Positions 1 through 7,234 of a stretch of DNA of 17,746 nt are shown in pieces. Both the position numbers and the translations under genes were made by a program. Origin of the DNA: an uncultured bacterium (lineage in GTDB: Bacteria > Cyanobacteriota > Vampirovibrionia > Gastranaerophilales > Gastranaerophilaceae); assembly GCA_902464375.1 (NCBI GenBank), contig CABQIM010000034.1:1-17746 (forward strand), given 5' to 3'. The notes under the pieces were generated by a model that did not search any database, was not told the DNA's origin, and was given only the letters and a program-made list of their open reading frames with translations. Each line of letters starts with the position of its first letter. Position 1 is the stretch's first letter.

Positions 1-71
1 TGTATAGCAGCTACAGGCTCCGCCTCGAAGTGGACTTACCAAAGCTTTAAAAAAAAATAGTTAATAAATAG

Positions 72-107
72 CTGGATCCTTCACGCTAATCGCGCTCAGG
101 ATGACTC
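72..107. repeat. Interrupted palindromic intergenic repeat (GGATCCTTC...CAGGATGAC type)
   Basis: The spacer at the left end is GC-richer than its surroundings. It contains ATCCT (76-80) complementary to AGGAT (98-102), and an inner CGC (84-86) complementary to GCG (92-94), separated by a 3x3 internal loop. Elements of the form GGATCCTTC...CTCAGGATGAC are dispersed between genes in many bacterial genomes, so I read this as one copy of such a family. No second copy is visible in this window, so the repeat call rests on recognition of the pattern. No gene is evident in 1-199. Confidence 0.45.
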
Positions 108-199
108 GGCATAAAACTACCGGTTTGGCGTCATTTTAAGGTTCGATTTTTCACTTCACTTATAAACAGGTAATTTGCTCCCAAGCTATGTACTGTATG

Positions 200-697
200 T
201 CAATATACAACGCTTGTATATTCCATAATATAATCATCCATCACAAAACCATTACCAATATCAGTTACATCTTGTGCAATAATTGCAAAACGATATTTTA
301 AATAAGCATCAATAGTATGTTTGTTATTTTTGTTAACGGTTAATCGGATTTTTGCATATCCGAAATTATCAGCAATCTCTTTAATCTTTTCAAAAGCAAG
401 TCTACCAATGTTTTGATGTCTATACTCTTTTTTTATATACAATTTTGACAGAAATAAATAATCTTTTTTTCGTGATATTCCAAAATAACCACATATATTT
501 CCATCTTTGACAATAAAATAGTATGTATAATTTTCTTTTTTAATTTGTTCTAACATGGCATGCTCTGATTGAAATTTATCCACCATGTAATCAATCTGCT
601 CATCAGAAAGTATACAAGGCCAATATTCATGCCAGATTTCAGATGAAAGCTCTGCTAATTCTTTAATCTTATCTAATGTTACTTCTAAAAATTCCAT
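200..697 (-). CDS. GNAT-family N-acetyltransferase
   Basis: The 165-residue length fits a single-domain GNAT enzyme, which transfers an acetyl group from acetyl-CoA to an amine on a small molecule or protein; the substrate cannot be read from the sequence. Strand beta4 and the acetyl-CoA pyrophosphate-binding loop lie at about residues 80-104 (SKLYIKKEYRHQNIG, with Q95 and G98 in the Q/RxxGxG/A position; the last position is Leu instead of Gly/Ala). The motif B helix lies near residues 121-136, including NKHTIDAYLKYRF. There is no signal peptide or membrane helix, so it should be cytoplasmic. The ATG at 697 has no Shine-Dalgarno sequence, but an extended -10-like element ends 6 bases upstream, so the mRNA may be leaderless. 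It is divergent from the next gene and unrelated in obvious function to the flagellar genes. Confidence 0.88.
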   Translation of the reverse strand: MEFLEVTLDKIKELAELSSEIWHEYWPCILSDEQIDYMVDKFQSEHAMLEQIKKENYTYYFIVKDGNICGYFGISRKKDYLFLSKLYIKKEYRHQNIGRLAFEKIKEIADNFGYAKIRLTVNKNNKHTIDAYLKYRFAIIAQDVTDIGNGFVMDDYIMEYTSVVY

Positions 698-703
698 ATT
701 TAA

Positions 704-712
704 ATTTTATCA
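704..712 (-). promoter_or_regulatory. Candidate extended -10 promoter giving a leaderless GNAT transcript
   Basis: On the minus strand the sequence reads TGATAAAAT and then six bases (TTAAAT) to the ATG at 697-695. TGN plus TAAAAT is a good extended -10 element, and a start about 7 bases after it would fall on the A of the start codon. No convincing -35 box is visible, and no purine-rich ribosome-binding site precedes the gene. AT-rich DNA yields such matches by chance, so the call is tentative. Confidence 0.4.
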
Positions 713-874
713 TAAATTTGAAAAATAATATTAATGTTAAGCTATGTTAATCCTATAAACTCACTATATAACTGTGTTTAAGCTTTTTTATAAAAAATAA
801 TTTAAAATAAATGGCAAATATTTTTTTGTTAGATACTTTATTATATTGTAGATGAGATTTAAGGATTAGTGTGC

Positions 875-2788
875 TTGAAAATTTACAATTGTAATATATA
901 CAACAATTCCATTCCAAATAAACAGGAAAATAACATACCGGAAAGAAAGACTACATCACCTTCTTTTAAGTCCGGCATGACAGGGCTGTTGAATTTGAGT
1001 GGAAATATCATGCAAGGAATTGAAGATAAAGGTTTTCTTGCATCATTTTTAATACAAGATTTTGGTGGCATGACAGTGCCTAGAACGGCTGCCGGTTTTT
1101 TAAGAGATAAAGAACACACCGGACACTATAATATTCAAGAAGGTACAGAAGTTCTAGGTAGAGAAGGACTAACAGGACCTTGTATGATGGCTGTTGCCCC
1201 AATTTGTTTGTGGGTTGCTGCAAAAGCAGGACGTTCTACCAGTATTAATACTCAGTTAATAAAGCGTTTTGGTAACAGTTTAAAAGAATTTGTGACTAAT
1301 CCGAAATTTGATAAAAATCTTTTAAATAAACCGGAAGAGTTTAAGCAAAAATTCTACAAAAAAAATATCAAGAGCATGTTAGAAGATACATTGGGCAAAG
1401 AAAATGCTTCTAAGGACTCTGTAGAATATATTCTTAAACAAGTAAATAATATTGAAAAAATTCCTGCTGATGCTAAATTAGAAAAATTCAGAGGTAAAGC
1501 AAAATATCGAAAACAATGTATGGACAATATTGTTTCTTACATTGATGATATAAAATATTCAAAAACTTCTGATTTAGAAATGCTTCAGAAAGTTAAATTT
1601 GGTTCTGACAAATTTGATAGCAAAAAGGTTTTTGATATTAAATCTGCTATAGATGGTATGATGAAGTATTCAGATGATGCAATTACCGCAAATAAGCATT
1701 TAAATACTTTGGATGAATTAGCTGCCGATAAATTGAAAAATAAATCATTAGCAAAAAGAATGATTACTAATATCTCAATGATGGCTGCAACACTAGGAGT
1801 TCTGTCCGTTTTACCTAAGCTATATGCTAGAAGTAATACTGCTCCTGGGGCAAGAACAAAAGAAGAACAAAAAGTTGAAGAATATAACATTGCATTTGAA
1901 GGTCGTAAACCAAAACAAGGTTTGTTGGAAAAATTAGGGAAATTAATAGACAAAAATAAAAGTGATTTTGTGTCATCTGAACTTGAATATAACGGACACA
2001 ACTTCACAAATACTTTGATGGCAGGACTTTCTGTATTTGGTTTGCTAGCACCGAGAGGTATGCGTGCTTATAGTCGTGCTCAGGTAGACGAAGATGGTAA
2101 AAAAGATTTAACAGAAGTTTATGAAATCTTATTAAGAGATTTGACCTCAAGCCTTGCTGTTGTATTTGCAGTTCCAATGTTAACCAGAGCTTGTGTTACA
2201 TCTTATGAAAAACAATCCGGTTTTGTTTTGATGCACAAAGACAGAAGCGGAAAATCTAAGTTGGCTACGTCTTTAGATTTATTAAATCCTTATAGTAAAG
2301 CTCATGTATTAACAAATTCTGAAATAAATTCTTTATATAATAAAATTGATTCAAAAGATAAAATGTTGAATTTCTGTAAGTATATTGATAAGCATGGTGG
2401 AGATTTACAGAAAATTATTTCTAAATCAGAAGACGCTGGTTCTGTATTCAATAAAAATACTTTTGAATTGAGTTCAATTAAATCGTTAGACAAGGCAGAA
2501 AAGAATAAGAAAATAATTGGTGTAATAGAGAAACTGGAAGCCAGCAAGGCTAATGATGCTGTAAAAGCATTAATGAAAGCTGCTAAGAACGCTAAGAGTA
2601 ATAAAATTACGACTTTTGCAAGAGGTCTAACCTCTGTTCCTGGATTGCTTACAACATTCTTTATTTCTCCATACCTGTTGGGTTGGTTTATTCCTCGTTT
2701 AACTTATGCAAATACCAGACGTATTCACGAAAAACAAGATAGAGAACGTGAAATGAAACAGGCAGAAAAGTTGAAAGCTAACGCTTAA
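875..2788 (+). CDS. Multipass membrane protein of unknown function
   Basis: I do not recognise this protein (637 residues from the preferred start). Four or five hydrophobic segments are visible at about residues 102-118, 296-317, 378-397, 421-441 and 585-611 (numbered from TTG 875). They are separated by Lys-rich, mostly helical soluble stretches at about 125-290 and 445-580. The C-terminal tail is strongly charged. The N-terminus is a short Asn-rich stretch ending in SPSFKSG; I associate short N-terminal SF[KG]G-like motifs with Melainabacteria proteins, but have not verified this. Start choice: AAGGA at 861-865 lies 9 bases before TTG 875 and only 3 bases before the in-frame GTG 869. The minus-strand transglycosylase gene has the same AAGGATTAG with the same 9-base spacing, so TTG 875 is favoured. 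The gene converges on that transglycosylase gene with 3 bases between stop codons. Confidence 0.8.
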   Translation: MKIYNCNIYNNSIPNKQENNIPERKTTSPSFKSGMTGLLNLSGNIMQGIEDKGFLASFLIQDFGGMTVPRTAAGFLRDKEHTGHYNIQEGTEVLGREGLTGPCMMAVAPICLWVAAKAGRSTSINTQLIKRFGNSLKEFVTNPKFDKNLLNKPEEFKQKFYKKNIKSMLEDTLGKENASKDSVEYILKQVNNIEKIPADAKLEKFRGKAKYRKQCMDNIVSYIDDIKYSKTSDLEMLQKVKFGSDKFDSKKVFDIKSAIDGMMKYSDDAITANKHLNTLDELAADKLKNKSLAKRMITNISMMAATLGVLSVLPKLYARSNTAPGARTKEEQKVEEYNIAFEGRKPKQGLLEKLGKLIDKNKSDFVSSELEYNGHNFTNTLMAGLSVFGLLAPRGMRAYSRAQVDEDGKKDLTEVYEILLRDLTSSLAVVFAVPMLTRACVTSYEKQSGFVLMHKDRSGKSKLATSLDLLNPYSKAHVLTNSEINSLYNKIDSKDKMLNFCKYIDKHGGDLQKIISKSEDAGSVFNKNTFELSSIKSLDKAEKNKKIIGVIEKLEASKANDAVKALMKAAKNAKSNKITTFARGLTSVPGLLTTFFISPYLLGWFIPRLTYANTRRIHEKQDREREMKQAEKLKANA

Positions 2789-2791
2789 TCT

Positions 2792-3466
2792 TTATAGGTA
2801 ATTAGATAAAATAGATTTAACGTAGTTTTGTGTTTCTTTATAAGGCGGAACTCCATCATATTTATCAACGGCTCCAGGACCTGCGTTATAAGCTGCAAGA
2901 GCCAATATAACATTGCCATTGTAACGGTTAAGCATAGATTTTAAGTACTTAACACCGCCTTCAACATTTTGCTCTGGATCCATAGCATTAGTTACACCTA
3001 AACCTTTTGCAGTTGCCGGCATGAGCTGCATTAACCCCATTGCGCCAACTTTTGATTTTGCTCTTGGATTAAAACCTGATTCTTGTTTAATTAGTGCATT
3101 TACAAGCTTTTCGTCAACCCCATGTTTTTTAGAAACTTTGGATACCAAATTCTTAATTTGCTCTCTTGTTGTTACTTTATCTGTTGTAACAGGTGTAGAA
3201 GCTTGTGCTGTGTAAATATTAGCATTTACTTTAGTAACAGGTTTACTTAATAAATCCCCAAATTTAACGTTAGAAGATTTTTTTAATACACTATCGAAGG
3301 ATTGAATATTATTAGGTAATTGTGCATCAGCAGCTTGGCTTTGTTTCTCAACAGGTGTCCACTGAGCATTTAATGTATTAACATAATTATTCATCTGCAC
3401 AGCTCTTTGCATTGCACTAGATTTTCCAGATGATGATAATAAATTTTGTATCATGGATGAAAACAT
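2792..3466 (-). CDS. Lytic transglycosylase (SLT domain) without a Sec signal peptide
   Basis: This probable peptidoglycan-cleaving lytic transglycosylase has 224 residues. The C-terminal half (about 105-220) is a standard SLT/goose-lysozyme-like domain. It has the catalytic Glu129 in IKQESGFNP, then GAMGLMQLMPATA (142-154), LAAYNAGPGAV (190-200) and a closing YVKSIL (215-220). The first 100 residues are polar, Gln/Ser/Asn-rich and probably unstructured. They contain no hydrophobic signal peptide or membrane anchor, so export would need another route. With flagellar export-gate genes about 7 kb away, secretion through the flagellar apparatus to open the cell wall for the rod (a FlgJ-like role) is a reasonable inference. 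Start choice: an in-frame TTG at 3484 exists, but AAGGA at 3480-3476 lies inside that extension and 9 bases before ATG 3466, so ATG 3466 is chosen. Confidence 0.88.
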   Translation of the reverse strand: MFSSMIQNLLSSSGKSSAMQRAVQMNNYVNTLNAQWTPVEKQSQAADAQLPNNIQSFDSVLKKSSNVKFGDLLSKPVTKVNANIYTAQASTPVTTDKVTTREQIKNLVSKVSKKHGVDEKLVNALIKQESGFNPRAKSKVGAMGLMQLMPATAKGLGVTNAMDPEQNVEGGVKYLKSMLNRYNGNVILALAAYNAGPGAVDKYDGVPPYKETQNYVKSILSNYL

Positions 3467-3600
3467 AATATCTAATCCTTTCAAACAATAGTATCGGATA
3501 AATTATTTTTAACATTAATCTTTAACAATAAATATCCACTATATGATTTAATTAATTAGTCAAAAAAGTCAAAAGCATGCTCATATATGGATTTTTTTTT

Positions 3601-3616
3601 TATAATATGGTATTAT
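3601..3616 (+). promoter_or_regulatory. Candidate promoter for the three-gene operon
   Basis: A perfect TATAAT (3601-3606) is followed by an overlapping extended -10 match, TGGTATTAT (3608-3616), after a run of T residues. Either would start transcription 20-30 bases before the GTG at 3643, leaving a short leader that contains GGGAG (3630-3634). No good -35 box is visible. It lies in the divergent gap with the transglycosylase gene. Confidence 0.4.
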
Positions 3617-3642
3617 TGAACGTAAGTATGGGAGAGTGTTAG

Positions 3643-5508
3643 GTGAGTACTGATAATTTTTTAATAGAAAGTAGTGATATTGAGCTGGCACAGAATATAT
3701 GCAAGCTTATTTCAGATTCTAGTGTAAGAAATCGTGCTGTGGCGAATGCTTTAGCAGCAGGTATTGCAGTTCGTTATTTTGATGACGATAAATATAAAGC
3801 AGAATCAGAATCAGGATTACACAACATTGGCCGAGTTTTAGAAGATATAGATATCTCAGACTTATATGTAAACAATTGTTACATTGATGCACGTGTATTT
3901 TTTAGTGATGATGAATTATCTGTTCCTGCTTCTCATTTTAATGACAATCTCTTACCTATTGCGTATATGTTTATAAAAATAACTCCAGATTTGTCAGGGG
4001 CAGCTGTTGTAGGATTTATAAAACCGGAAGATATAAATCAAAGTAACATAATTGATGGCTATATTCATATTAAAGAAGATGATTTGAAGTCTTTTTATGA
4101 GATAGAATCTCTTCTTTCTGAGTATTCAGATGAGCCGGAGATTGACGATAAAGATATTTTTGCTTATATCGATGGAAAATTAGAAAATACTAATGATTTT
4201 TATCATAAATTAATTAATTCAAAAGATGCACGTAATAGATTAGCTAAAGCGCTAAAGGCTAAAGAAATTTTTAAATTTGTTTCAGTTGCAAATGTTGAAA
4301 ATGTGCAAAATGAAGAATTAGACATTTTGGATGAAGATAATTCAGGCTTAGATTCTATTGATGCATTAGAAGGGCTTGACTTAGAGTTGACGAGTGATGA
4401 TGAATTACTTGAAAATGTTGAGCCAAATGAAGAATTAAATGTTGATTCTGAATTGGAATTCAATGATGATATTGAAAATAATGATTTGCAGGAATTTGAG
4501 GCTGATGATAGTTTAAATGAACTTTCTGAGGATGAAACAGAGCTAGATTCCGCTGTAGAATCGCAAGACAAATTACCGGAAGATACAAACAATATTGTAG
4601 AAGACAACAGTAATATTGTAGAACAAGTTAATGAAGATGAAAATTCTTTTGGTGATTTTACTACTGTAGCATCTCCAAGCCTTGATAATTTAGAAGACAT
4701 ACTAAACGAAGAGAATATTGAAGTTGGTTCTACAAATCTAAATAATGATGACGTTGCAGAGCAAGAAAACAATAATTCAAAAGAGCAAATAGAAGCTCTG
4801 TTTAATAACGAAAATCATGAAGATAATGTTAGTTCAGAAGATGAAAATTTAGAAGTTTATTCACAAGCAAAACAAAGAACTTCTTTAGTCAAACCGCTTG
4901 CAGTAGTTGCAGTTTTGGCGATATTAGGTGCAGGTGCATATTTGGGCTATACAAAATTTAGCAATAACTCTTTACCGGAAAATGATATAATTACTAACAA
5001 TGAAGAAACTGCTAAACCAGCTGTAGAACCTGTTCAACCAGTACAACAACAAGATGCTATGCCAAATGAAAAATTAGATGTAGTAACAACTCCGCAAAAT
5101 CAAAATGAAGGTACTGCAACATCTATTCCCGTAATAGAACAGAATTTGGATGCATCTATTCTTGTAACAAATTTGAAGGTTGATTGGGAAGTTCCTGCCG
5201 GATATGCTGCAAATACTTCTGCAAAACGTTACTTAATAAAATTAGGTAAAATTATACAATTAAACTTAAAAACTGAATTGTTATTATTAAATAAACCACC
5301 AATATCTAACAAAATTGCTGTGGAAATTAAATATAATCCAAGTAATAGAAAATTTGAGGCTACAGGTGTAACAATATCGAGCGGTGAACAGAGTGTGGAT
5401 GATGTTATCATACAAACTGTTAACAAAGCTTTGGCAATGAATTTAAGTATGAACACTGATTCATTTGCTAAATTACAAGGTAACCCTGTGCTAATTATAC
5501 ACTTATAG
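3643..5508 (+). CDS. DUF1822-like, acidic-linker, single-pass membrane protein with TonB/TolA-like C-terminus
   Basis: This 621-residue protein has four visible parts. Residues about 25-165 resemble the cyanobacterial DUF1822 family by eye: NALAAGIAVRYF, then ISDLYVNNCYIDARVFF, VPASHFNDNLLPIAYMFI and AAVVGFIKPEDI align with the family's VNTLAV, DLxVxxxGxLECRPV, VPxEvWxdRigYvaV and LLGFxpxv pattern. Residues about 220-405 are an Asp/Glu/Asn-rich low-complexity linker. Residues 417-436 are one membrane helix preceded by K410, R412 and K417, which predicts N-in/C-out topology. After a Pro/Gln-rich stretch (459-470), residues about 503-621 look like a TonB/TolA C-terminal fold (IAVEIKYNPSNRKFEATGV, then SSGEQSVDDVIIQTVNKAL). 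It may link a cytoplasmic sensor to the envelope. The GTG start has GGGAG 8 bases upstream. It is first of three genes, 21 bases before the next. Domain names are from pattern memory only. Confidence 0.85.
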   Translation: MSTDNFLIESSDIELAQNICKLISDSSVRNRAVANALAAGIAVRYFDDDKYKAESESGLHNIGRVLEDIDISDLYVNNCYIDARVFFSDDELSVPASHFNDNLLPIAYMFIKITPDLSGAAVVGFIKPEDINQSNIIDGYIHIKEDDLKSFYEIESLLSEYSDEPEIDDKDIFAYIDGKLENTNDFYHKLINSKDARNRLAKALKAKEIFKFVSVANVENVQNEELDILDEDNSGLDSIDALEGLDLELTSDDELLENVEPNEELNVDSELEFNDDIENNDLQEFEADDSLNELSEDETELDSAVESQDKLPEDTNNIVEDNSNIVEQVNEDENSFGDFTTVASPSLDNLEDILNEENIEVGSTNLNNDDVAEQENNNSKEQIEALFNNENHEDNVSSEDENLEVYSQAKQRTSLVKPLAVVAVLAILGAGAYLGYTKFSNNSLPENDIITNNEETAKPAVEPVQPVQQQDAMPNEKLDVVTTPQNQNEGTATSIPVIEQNLDASILVTNLKVDWEVPAGYAANTSAKRYLIKLGKIIQLNLKTELLLLNKPPISNKIAVEIKYNPSNRKFEATGVTISSGEQSVDDVIIQTVNKALAMNLSMNTDSFAKLQGNPVLIIHL

Positions 5509-5529
5509 TTTAAATAGAAGAGATTTATT

Positions 5530-7224
5530 ATGGAAAAAGATAACAAATATTACAATATTATTGCTGATATAGTAAAAAAACACAGAAAATTTGCAGGTTT
5601 AGAAGCTATTTTAGATGATATTATAGATGATGTTTATAATCATTCTGAGATTATAATCAATTCTGTACCGAATGAAAGTGTAATTAGCGCTTATTTAGAA
5701 AAAGTTGTTTCTACATCTATAATCACAGTGCCTAAAAAGATGGGATTCCATCCGGAAATTAAACATGTTACTGTATCAACTCTTCCGCAGCAACCACAGC
5801 AGGCACCGCAACCGGTTATTGCTAATGAAATTATTAAAAAAGTAGATAATACTTTAGTTGATAGAATGATTAATAGTGCAGAATCTGCAAGCACAGATTC
5901 AGAACCTGATTTGTTGGAGATTGCAGCTGATAAGTCAGAATCTAATGATATTATTGATGAGCCTATCCAAGAAGAACAAAAAACACTTTTGGATTCGTTT
6001 GATGATGATGTTTTAACGGAAGAATTAGACGTTTCTGTAAAAGATGAAGATGAGAATACTGATTTATTTGCTTTATCCGAACAAATTGTGGATAATGATT
6101 TAACTCAAGAACTTCAGGATGATTTGCCTGTAGATAAGCTAGAAGATGCAGCTGTAGAAAATCATGAAGATAATATTATTGATGAATTGCCAACAGAGGG
6201 ATTGGAAATAAATGAAGTTGTAGAAAATAGCGTATCTGATAATGATTTTTTACAAGAACAAACAGAAGATAGTGATTTAGTTTTAGATAAGACTGAAGCA
6301 GAAAATGTTCTAAATCTGGAAACTCAAAAAGATGATAATGTTTTAGAAGAAATATCTGATAAAAACGATTTATTAGAAAATTTTATAGAAACAGATGAAA
6401 ATGAAGATGAAGAACCGCTTCAAGAAGCTGTTGAAGAAACCGAAGAATCTGTAGAAAATGATAATGAAGAGGTCTTTTTAGAAGATGATAATAACATAGA
6501 AGAATTAAGTTTAACTGAAACTGATGTTCCAGTGTTTGATTCTACTGATGAGTCAAATGAAGACTTAAATTTGGATGATAGTAGTGCAGAAATAGAATTA
6601 GATGCCGCTCCTGTAGAAGAAGTTGAACAAAATGATTTGGAATTACAAATTTCTGATGATGTAGAGCCGGTAGTAGATATTGACAATTCTGTTGAGGAGT
6701 TGTTACCAGAAGTTGGAGAGGCTAATAGTGAAATCTTCCAAACAGAGAATTCTGAAACTCTGGAATTAGAACCATCAGGCGATGATTTCTTACAGGTAGA
6801 AAGTGACGATAGCTTAGATTTAGAACCTGTTAATGATAGCTTTGAAGATAGTTTAACTATAGACAGCAGTGACGAGCTTTTAGAAAGTCCGGAAACTGAT
6901 GAATTTGAATTGAATTTGAATGAAGAAACTGAAGCTACAATAGAATTAGAAGTTGAGAATAATGAACCGGAAAAATTTGCAACGACTGATTTTTCTAAAT
7001 TTGATTTTAATCCTGAAGCTGTTGAAACAGATGATGCTTTAGATACAGATTTAATTGTTAAAGATATTCAAGATTTGGCAAACAAAAGACCAGAGTTAAA
7101 AGTTATTGATGTTTATAATATGAAATACAAAGATAATAAATCTGTTTCAGAAATCTCAACAGAATTGGGAATTGATGAAGATTCCGTAATAGATGCTTTG
7201 AATGAAATTATAGCAGTAATATAA
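5530..7224 (+). CDS. Highly acidic protein with C-terminal helix-turn-helix
   Basis: I do not recognise the full-length family (564 residues). Residues 1-80 look folded and helical. A short Pro/Gln linker (86-96, PQQPQQAPQP) follows, then about 370 residues (120-486) dominated by Asp, Glu, Asn, Leu and Val, which should be disordered and extremely acidic. The C-terminus (about 507-564) is folded again. Residues about 529-560 (YNMKYKDNKSVSEISTELGI, then DEDSVIDALNEII) have the look of a sigma-70 region 4 or LuxR-type helix-turn-helix: a hydrophobic helix, S-x2-EI-x3-LGI turn and recognition helix. It has no signal peptide or membrane segment, so it should be cytoplasmic. AGAAGAGA at 5516-5523 is the ribosome-binding site for ATG 5530. 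It lies between the DUF1822-like membrane protein and the zinc-ribbon ATPase in one operon, and its linker composition matches that of its upstream neighbour. A regulatory or scaffold role is inferred. Confidence 0.82.
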   Translation: MEKDNKYYNIIADIVKKHRKFAGLEAILDDIIDDVYNHSEIIINSVPNESVISAYLEKVVSTSIITVPKKMGFHPEIKHVTVSTLPQQPQQAPQPVIANEIIKKVDNTLVDRMINSAESASTDSEPDLLEIAADKSESNDIIDEPIQEEQKTLLDSFDDDVLTEELDVSVKDEDENTDLFALSEQIVDNDLTQELQDDLPVDKLEDAAVENHEDNIIDELPTEGLEINEVVENSVSDNDFLQEQTEDSDLVLDKTEAENVLNLETQKDDNVLEEISDKNDLLENFIETDENEDEEPLQEAVEETEESVENDNEEVFLEDDNNIEELSLTETDVPVFDSTDESNEDLNLDDSSAEIELDAAPVEEVEQNDLELQISDDVEPVVDIDNSVEELLPEVGEANSEIFQTENSETLELEPSGDDFLQVESDDSLDLEPVNDSFEDSLTIDSSDELLESPETDEFELNLNEETEATIELEVENNEPEKFATTDFSKFDFNPEAVETDDALDTDLIVKDIQDLANKRPELKVIDVYNMKYKDNKSVSEISTELGIDEDSVIDALNEIIAVI

Positions 7225-7234
7225 GGACAAAAAT

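Noticed and set aside
3538..3572. Promoter for the transglycosylase gene (TTGACT and TATAGT on the minus strand)
   Set aside because: The two possible -35 boxes are 14 and 23 bases from the -10, both outside the usual range, so no call was made.
3575..3600. Terminator made of GCATGC and the T-run before the three-gene operon
   Set aside because: GCATGC is too short to form a stable stem and is separated from the T-run by unpaired bases; the T-run reads better as part of the promoter region.
4203..4772. Minus-strand Ser-rich reading frame of 189 codons
   Set aside because: It is the antisense of the acidic linker: GAA/GAT-rich codons read backwards give Ser, Phe and Leu. There is no ribosome-binding site and the opposite frame is clearly coding. 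The same holds for the minus-strand frame at 6420-6686.
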